Shown: in pieces, positions 58,501 through 64,000 of the stretch
Numbering within the stretch: position 1 is the stretch's first letter
Layout: each line of letters opens with the position of its first letter
Source: Litsea cubeba
Taxonomy: Eukaryota > Streptophyta > Magnoliopsida > Laurales > Lauraceae
Direction: 5' to 3'
Assembly (NCBI GenBank): GCA_012931725.1
Contig: CM022945.1
Span: 97,174,024-97,238,023 of the forward strand
Length of the DNA: 64,000 nt
The notes under the pieces: model-generated
What the model saw: only the letters and a program-made list of their open reading frames with translations
Told to the model about the DNA's origin: nothing
Databases searched by the model: none
Program-made: the position numbers and the translations under genes

Positions 58501-61500
58501 CAATTTTTGGCATGTTTCAAAATTTATAAAGATGAATAATAATAAAATTGAGGTATGATCTTGCCCTTTTAGTAGACTAAACCCTGTCATTTCATATGAC
58601 ACACAGTTTCACCAGAAGAACTGTTTCTTTTTAATTGATTTTATCAGTTTTGTTAGTACAAATTTTTATATACAAGAGAAACGAAGATAAAGATTTCTTC
58701 CTAGTTTTGAAATTTTGGTTTGTATTGGTTTTCTATTTTTTAATATGGATCAAGGTTCTTTTGGAGCAACTTTTTCTAGGAAAGGGGAAATAATTTTTTG
58801 AAAGCCTCACAAAGTTTCCCTCAAGCAACTGAACAAAGATTCACACTGTAAAATAAAAGAAAAGTTTAACTCTAATCACCCATCCCCCCCCTCTTCACAT
58901 CCCCTAGCTCCACAAAAAGGCATGCATTGGGGTGCGTGGCACAAGATCATCTGTAATTCTATTATTTTGAAGTGCTTGGTATATTATATTGAAGTTCTAT
59001 TATCTCACGTTGATGACCATCTGATTTGATGTATATGCAGTTTACGAGGTCTGGCCATACTCAACTTCCTGGTAATGCAATGATGATTACGAGTACAATA
59101 ACCGTAGTTCTTTTCAGCACAGTGGTAAGATGTCCCATCCTGTTACACTAGAAAGCAATTCTGTGGTCCTTTTTTAGCCTTCTTAGTTCTTAGCCCCTAG
59201 TTCTTGAAGTTTCAGGACGACTCTTAAGTCAGTGACTCATAGTGGTCTGTTGCTTTCATCAGGTTTCAGAAATCCATTAGTACTATATCGTACATAGTTT
59301 TTTTTTTTTTTTTTACTATAAAAGAAAAGTTGACCTTTTTTTTTACTATAAAAGAAAAGTTGACCAAGTGTGGGGCCCACCGTTGCTTATCCAACCTATG
59401 ATGCCTGGATAAGGCATGTATACAGCAGGAAGAAGCTATGGGAATGCTGGGGACACAAATTTTATATTAAAAAATTGAAGTATTAGACACTTTACCTATT
59501 TCGAAGTATCTGGGCATCATAGGATCCAAATTCCAACCCTTATTGTAGAGTATCACATGCCCCATTGTATGGACCCCGGCCCAAATTTTTCCCAAACAGA
59601 TCGATTAACAAATGGTCTATCCAACGGTTCGAGTTACTTTGGTTGGAGTGAAATTTGGTCCGGTGCTCATACACTGGGGCATTGCGCTAAGAGCTCGAAG
59701 ACAACATATGTCGTTTTTCAATAGATTTTTGCCCGTAAAAGCAGTTTAGAAGGCTTTTTGTGCATGATTCCTTTTTCTGGTAAAATTCTCTGTTATTCTT
59801 TTTGTTGCACGTCCATTTTCTTTTTCTTTCTTGTTTTTATCCTTGGACTAGATTTATTATGTAATCCTGATCCCACTTGCTGTAGTGACCATCTGAATCA
59901 GATAATTGTGAGCAATGTTTCAATAGTATGTATCTTCAATTATTATTGGCCAAAAAACAGAATAGGAGAACACAAAATTAAATCTTAACATGGTATGGAT
60001 GTATCCTATGATGCACGTATGGTTTAAAATGTGTAAAATCACTTTTTATGTGTAAAATCCATGTCCCTACCATATCCATGGCATGTCCTTGCTGTATCTA
60101 GGCATCATAGGAGGAAACTATACTACATTAGATAAATTTTCCCATGCTGATGAATGCATGGGACTTTCCATGTACCTTGTGTTGATCCACTTGGCATCAT
60201 CCTTGTTCGATTCAAGCCATACATTCCATGCAGTTGGTCAAGCATGGTGTATAAGACTCTAGTTTTGAGTGAAATTGGATTAGTAGCTAATAGCAGTAGG
60301 GAGTGATGATGAGAATTGGCTGGATCAATCTGAAGAAGGACCCAAGAGTGTCAACACAAGTTGACATGAGAAGTTCCTACATGGTTATCATCATGTGATC
60401 ATTTCTATATAATACAAATCATTAAATCTCTTCTGCCCACCCTAGATTGATGGGATAAGGCTTCAATGATGATGATTAATTTTCAGCTTTTAGAGGAAAT
60501 CAAGCAGCGAATATCTGAAGTTTGAGTTTTAAGTTTGCAAAAGTGAGCTCAACTATCTATCAATCACAGGGTGTGACATATGAATGGGTTGGATTAAGCT
60601 AAGGTAGGCTTCATGATGTGTAGGGAGTGATAGGCTTCATGCGATGGGCATCACACCATTCCCCAAGTAGGAGAGAGCAAAATCACCCAAAATTTTCTTT
60701 TCATTGATCATTAAGAAACCTTAAAAAGAGGCATTACATCCTTTTAATAAGCAAAACATGACCCTGAAACTAGTCCGACCATCTAATCATGTTCAACAGA
60801 CAAGATTAAAACATCCATACTTAAAGACATAAACCATTAAAAAACAACTCTTAATAAAATAAAATAAAAACTAAAACAAGAATCGGGTGGACTGGGCTCA
60901 AAGGGCTAGTCGACCCATGGATCATGGGTTTGTCCTGCATCACTTCAAGCGAATCAACAGGAGGTGGCAACATGAATAGTTCCTGCATGGTCATCAGCAT
61001 GAATATCCAAACCCATAATTAGCCACACTGCATATGAATGTGCAAAATTTTGAGAAGCAGCTCCCAGACTGTGCAGGGTTCAGTGATCAAACAAACCACA
61101 GCCATCTCCCAGCTGGGTGATCCAAGCCACATATTCATCCAATTCTCTGTTGAATGTGAACCCCACTTTATTTTGTTGCTTTCATAGGTCACCATAAATA
61201 TATTAGTGGTTTGGATCACCTGCATACCTATGCAAACATTGTCGAAGCAGAAAACCTTAGCAAACTTTGAGTTCTTTAGTTGAGCACATTCATAATTTAC
61301 TTTTTTTGTCTGGTATAATTTACTGGTCACTTATGAACGGCCTGATCTTTTACTACTTAGGTGTTTGGCTTGATGACTAAACCTATGGTGAGGTGGTTAC
61401 TGCCTCCAAATGCAAAGCACACCAGCAATATTTCATCGGAGCCGTCGAGCCCTAAATCCTTATCCGTCCCTCTTCTTGGAAACAGGCAAGAATCTGAAAC

Positions 61501-61687
61501 CGAAGCTGGCAGCCATGATGTCCCACGTCCAAGTAGCCTCCGTATGCTTTTGAGCACACCGACTCACACTGTCCATCATTACTGGCGTAAGTTTGACAAT
61601 GCATTCATGCGGCCCATGTTTGGTGGACGAGGATTTGCGCCATTCGTTCCCGGCTCACCTACTGAAGATGTTACTCTACCATGGTGA
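51778..61687 (+). CDS. NHX1-like: Vacuolar Na+(K+)/H+ antiporter, NHX class I
   Basis: Fourteen exons join in phase with GT-AG introns: 51778-51951, 52042-52160, 53185-53282, 54533-54592, 54695-54741, 54827-55021, 55114-55160, 57037-57103, 57220-57320, 57455-57556, 57909-58047, 58127-58189, 59041-59124 and 61361-61687, giving 540 residues (family about 535-550). The tonoplast exchanger moves Na+ or K+ into the vacuole for protons. Visible motifs are LLCACIVVGHLLEENRWMNE (exon 1), the amiloride-binding LFFIYLLPPI (residues 84-93), ATDS (D160), the transport pair N187-D188 in GEGVVNDATS, and MSHYTWHNVTESSRITT. The tail has RPMFGGRGFAPFVPGSP. All conserved residues I can check are present, so it looks functional. 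Introns 7 (1.9 kb) and 13 (2.2 kb) are enlarged by transposons. The exact paralogue number is not determined. Confidence 0.95.
55469..55570. repeat. (TG)n tract in NHX intron 7
   Basis: GT-rich DNA with an uninterrupted GTGTGT run of about 34 bases (55503-55536) and G-rich flanks (GGGGGGGTGGGTG). A CA/CG-alternating patch (ACACGCTTGCGCGCATGCAC) lies upstream at about 55260-55280. Confidence 0.95.
56250..56930 (-). pseudogene. LINE 3' end with RNase H domain in NHX intron 7
   Basis: On the minus strand LLKLNVDGAS then a stop (about 56840-56805) is the start of the LINE RNase H domain. NEADVMAILEALNIY (about 56710-56665), the GGDSSNAIS block (about 56630-56605) and VNNVARQARKG follow. The 3' tail AATAAAATTTCCTACTTACC ends in an A/T-rich run near 56250. 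It is 5'-truncated and disrupted, and antisense to NHX. Confidence 0.75.
59290..59365. repeat. Two-copy tandem repeat, about 31 bp, intron 13
   Basis: A T-run followed by ACTATAAAAGAAAAGTTGACC appears twice in succession. Confidence 0.85.
59394..59524. mobile_element. Small MITE in NHX intron 13 (CCTATGATGC ends)
   Basis: CCTATGATGCCTGGATA and TATCTGGGCATCATAGG are inverted ends, with ATCCAA directly outside both as a probable target duplication. It is 131 bp and non-coding. Confidence 0.65.
60005..60112. mobile_element. Second small MITE of the same family, intron 13
   Basis: CCTATGATGCACGTATGG at the left and TATCTAGGCATCATAGG at the right. It shares its ends with 59394-59524. No clear target duplication. 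Confidence 0.5.
60435..60478 (+). mobile_element. RTE LINE 3' tail fragment, intron 13
   Basis: GATGGGATAAGGCTTCAATG followed by ATGATGAT matches the RTE tail seen at about 4228-4256. Only the tail is present. Confidence 0.5.
60614..60942 (-). mobile_element. Solo LTR in NHX intron 13, copy b
   Basis: 329 bp from TGATGTGTAGGG to GTCCTGCATCA, with the perfect 5-bp target duplication CTTCA at 60609-60613 and 60943-60947. It is related to the LTR at 898-1276, most clearly in the last 60 bases. It lies antisense to NHX if the TGATGCAGGAC end is the LTR start. Confidence 0.85.
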
Positions 61688-62060
61688 TTAAACGGAGGGA
61701 GTTCCATTCACAAGTAGAAAACTAAAACAGAGAGTTATGTTAATTACAATTTTTCTCAGATTTTCACATGTTTGATGACAGCAGTGGCAGTTCCTGATCT
61801 TGGTATTTTACTTGATTTGAGGTTCCTAGTTAAGGCGGTTGAGATGATGTATTCTATTGAGGCTTGTAATTTTCTTTTTTTCTTTTCCTTTTTTTCCCCT
61901 TTTGGTATATTCTGCTGAGGCTTGGAGTTTTCTTGTGTTATATATTTTTTTGGTAGCATCACTAATTTGAATGTCTATAAGAGGATTGATGATTGATACC
62001 TCATGGTTGTAATTTTGAGATTAATTTGGGTTTGTAATCTATACACACACACACTGCTGC
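61688..62060 (+). promoter_or_regulatory. NHX 3' UTR region
   Basis: Follows the TGA at 61685-61687. Contains T-rich stretches (61870-61900) and TTGTGTTATATATTTTTTTGG. No single canonical AATAAA decides the cleavage site. Confidence 0.4.
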
Positions 62061-64000
62061 TTCTAGTATAAGATTGGGAGTTTTTGATTGGAGTTAAATT
62101 TGAGTGATTATCCTTTTTGTGTGGGAATATGAATGGCTTTGATCAAGCATCAGTAGATTTTGTGTGCCATTGAAACTGCTATACAGCCTATACTACCAAA
62201 ATTAATTATCATCCGTATTGCCATTCTGGTTTCCATTCCTGTTGAGCATGCATCGTAGTTTGTATCATATTAGTAATTTCTAGTTGGTCAGGGTAGCTTG
62301 AAATAATTCATATTCATATGGATGACATGCATGAACACAAAAACTTTGTTGAATTTGTTTGTGGTTTCCAGCTTTATATCTATAAGATTTCAAGCCCAAC
62401 TAATATGATGAGCTCATGTCTCGCACTTGATTTATTTGTAATATGGATTTGTGAACATTTCAGTGACAATTTAAGATGATCTAGCCTTTGGAAGACTGAG
62501 AGTTGGGAATGTAGAAAATTGATTTGCTATGTGAACCGGGTCCACCTGGTGGTGCAACGACCTTGGTTACCCTGCAGCTTGGCTATATAGTATGACAATT
62601 CAACTTTCAATGTGTCTGTGATACATGTAGCAAATCTTTCAATCCAATCCATTCCTAAAATCTCTCCCAATTTTTTCATGTGATGTTGAAATATGAGTAG
62701 TTGCCTAATAACTTCCCTACAAATATGAAATTAACTTCCCTAAAAACTCTCATATCCTTCTCAACCTCTGAACTGAACCCCCTTTCTCTCTCTTAAAAGC
62801 TGTCACTCCCCTTCCTAAAATCTCTCTTAATTTCCTGAAAGTTCTCTTACATTAAACTTTCCTAGAAACTCTCTTACAGGCTACAATACGGTTTCAAAAC
62901 TTTCCTACAAATTCTCTCACCAACACTCTTCCCTCTGTCTTGTCTCTTCCCTTTCTTCTTATTTTAGTACTCTTTTTTATCTCCCAACACATGGACAATT
63001 TATAAAGCATTATCCAAGTAGTGAGCAGTGTGAGTGAAGAGTGTGGATCAGTCATGCGGCCCACTTAATCAAATATCACTGGACATGAGATAAGATTTAA
63101 ATCCAAATGCCTTAAGGTCCATGATATCCATTCTCTTAGAATCCTTGAAGCCTGTAGGTATCATCTATTGCTTGGGCACTTTTGCACAATTCAATTTCAG
63201 CCCAATTCTTTTTTCACCCTCTTTCTGTAAACATTACTCCTTTTTACCCCTCTAGTAATGCTAAATTTGCCCATTTGTTTGTCTTTGTTTTATGTGTAGG
63301 CTCTACCATCTTGTGAACCTAGCCTCCATTTTATAAAATAAACAAACCACTGTTGAATTGGTTATTTACTAAACCATCTTATTTTTTTTATACTTTTTTT
63401 TCTTAAATGCAAATTGTATAGATTGAAAAGGAAAGACTGATGGAAAAACATTATCCTTAATTCAATATTAAAAAGGAAAAATTTATTTAAGTCAGGTGCA
63501 CTTTTCTCCTTTTTAATAGATTTTGATATATAGGATTTTAGTAATGATAAATGTTTTAATTTCTTATTTGGATTTACTCTCTTTCTAATAATATCTAAAA
63601 AATTCAAATTTAAATATATGTTAGTTTTTGTGCTCGTGCTAGGCACGGGCCTGCTTTTCTAGTTTACTAGATGGTACAATAAATCATTAAAGCACGTTTG
63701 GTAATAAGTGAGGAATTTGTAAATGTGAGAGTTTTTCACTGCTAGTGGAACAAGGATTTCTTGTTTCGGACTTATATTGCTGAGGAATACAAATTGATAT
63801 CAGTGTATATTAATGCATTAACCTGAGAATCATTGATTTCAGTGCTCGAATCCACGAAAGTAGTTAGGTGTGAAAATTCTCAAAATTGAGGATTTCCATT
63901 GGTCCAAATTCTTAGGGATTTTCAGTTGCTAAACTTGGGTTTTCCATGACTTTGGCCATGAAAATCCTCAAAATTGAGGGTTTTTTACAATTGCAAAACG
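62061..64000. other. 3' intergenic flank, nothing recognised
   Basis: AT-rich DNA with a region of repeated CTTCCTA-AAA-CTCTC phrases (about 62710-62930) and no supported gene. The last 300 bp has repeated TTCTCAAAATTGAGGATTT-type phrases and may be the start of another inverted-repeat element cut by the window edge. Confidence 0.45.

Overview
The window is nuclear DNA of a flowering plant. The evidence is split genes with GT-AG introns, CT-rich plant-type 5' leaders, dense plant transposon debris (RTE- and L1-like LINEs, Ty3 LTR elements, a Cassandra-type LTR carrying 5S rDNA, hAT MITEs, tRNA-derived SINEs) and long (TC)n and (TG)n tracts. The species cannot be fixed from sequence alone. The TE-rich, long-intron texture would suit a woody angerm such as a magnoliid, but that is only an impression.

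Two host genes can be supported. On the plus strand, positions 51778-61687 hold a complete 14-exon vacuolar Na+(K+)/H+ antiporter of NHX class I; the exons join in frame to 540 codons plus stop. On the minus strand, about 27650 down to 10255, lies a multi-exon gene for a plant-conserved protein of unknown function with a Cys-Cys-His-Cys (SCA7-like) zinc finger, about 342 residues as modelled. Both genes have introns swollen by transposons.

Layout. 1-4256: a decayed RTE-like LINE cut open by two solo LTRs (one a Cassandra LTR with 5S rDNA) and a hAT-type MITE. 4257-8310: a second, shattered copy of that MITE, a (TC)n tract and a 758-bp inverted-repeat element containing five 92-bp tandem repeats. 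8310-10254: 3' flank of the zinc-finger gene. 10255-27660: the zinc-finger gene, whose introns contain MITEs, LINE RNase H fragments, a (TC)n tract, several local tandem duplications, a solo LTR and a very young non-autonomous Ty3 element (18167-21740) with indistinguishable LTRs. 27660-28500: promoter side and low-complexity CT-rich DNA. 28880-31770: a hAT transposase pseudogene split by a MITE. 31770-38090: intergenic DNA with MITEs and SINEs. 38090-47330: two diverged copies of a non-coding block (a local segmental duplication), the second expanded by SINE and MITE insertions. 47330-51200: AT-rich intergenic DNA, then a cluster of related MITEs, one nested in another, next to the NHX promoter. 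51200-61700: the NHX gene, whose introns 7 and 13 hold a LINE 3' end, small MITEs and a solo LTR. 61700-64000: 3' flank.

The two genes show no sign of working together. Most of the structure worth a second look is the stratigraphy of insertions, many datable by target-site duplications (TSDs). I saw no CRISPR array, tRNA gene, intact rRNA gene, toxin gene or viral genome. I found no convincing new multi-gene system.
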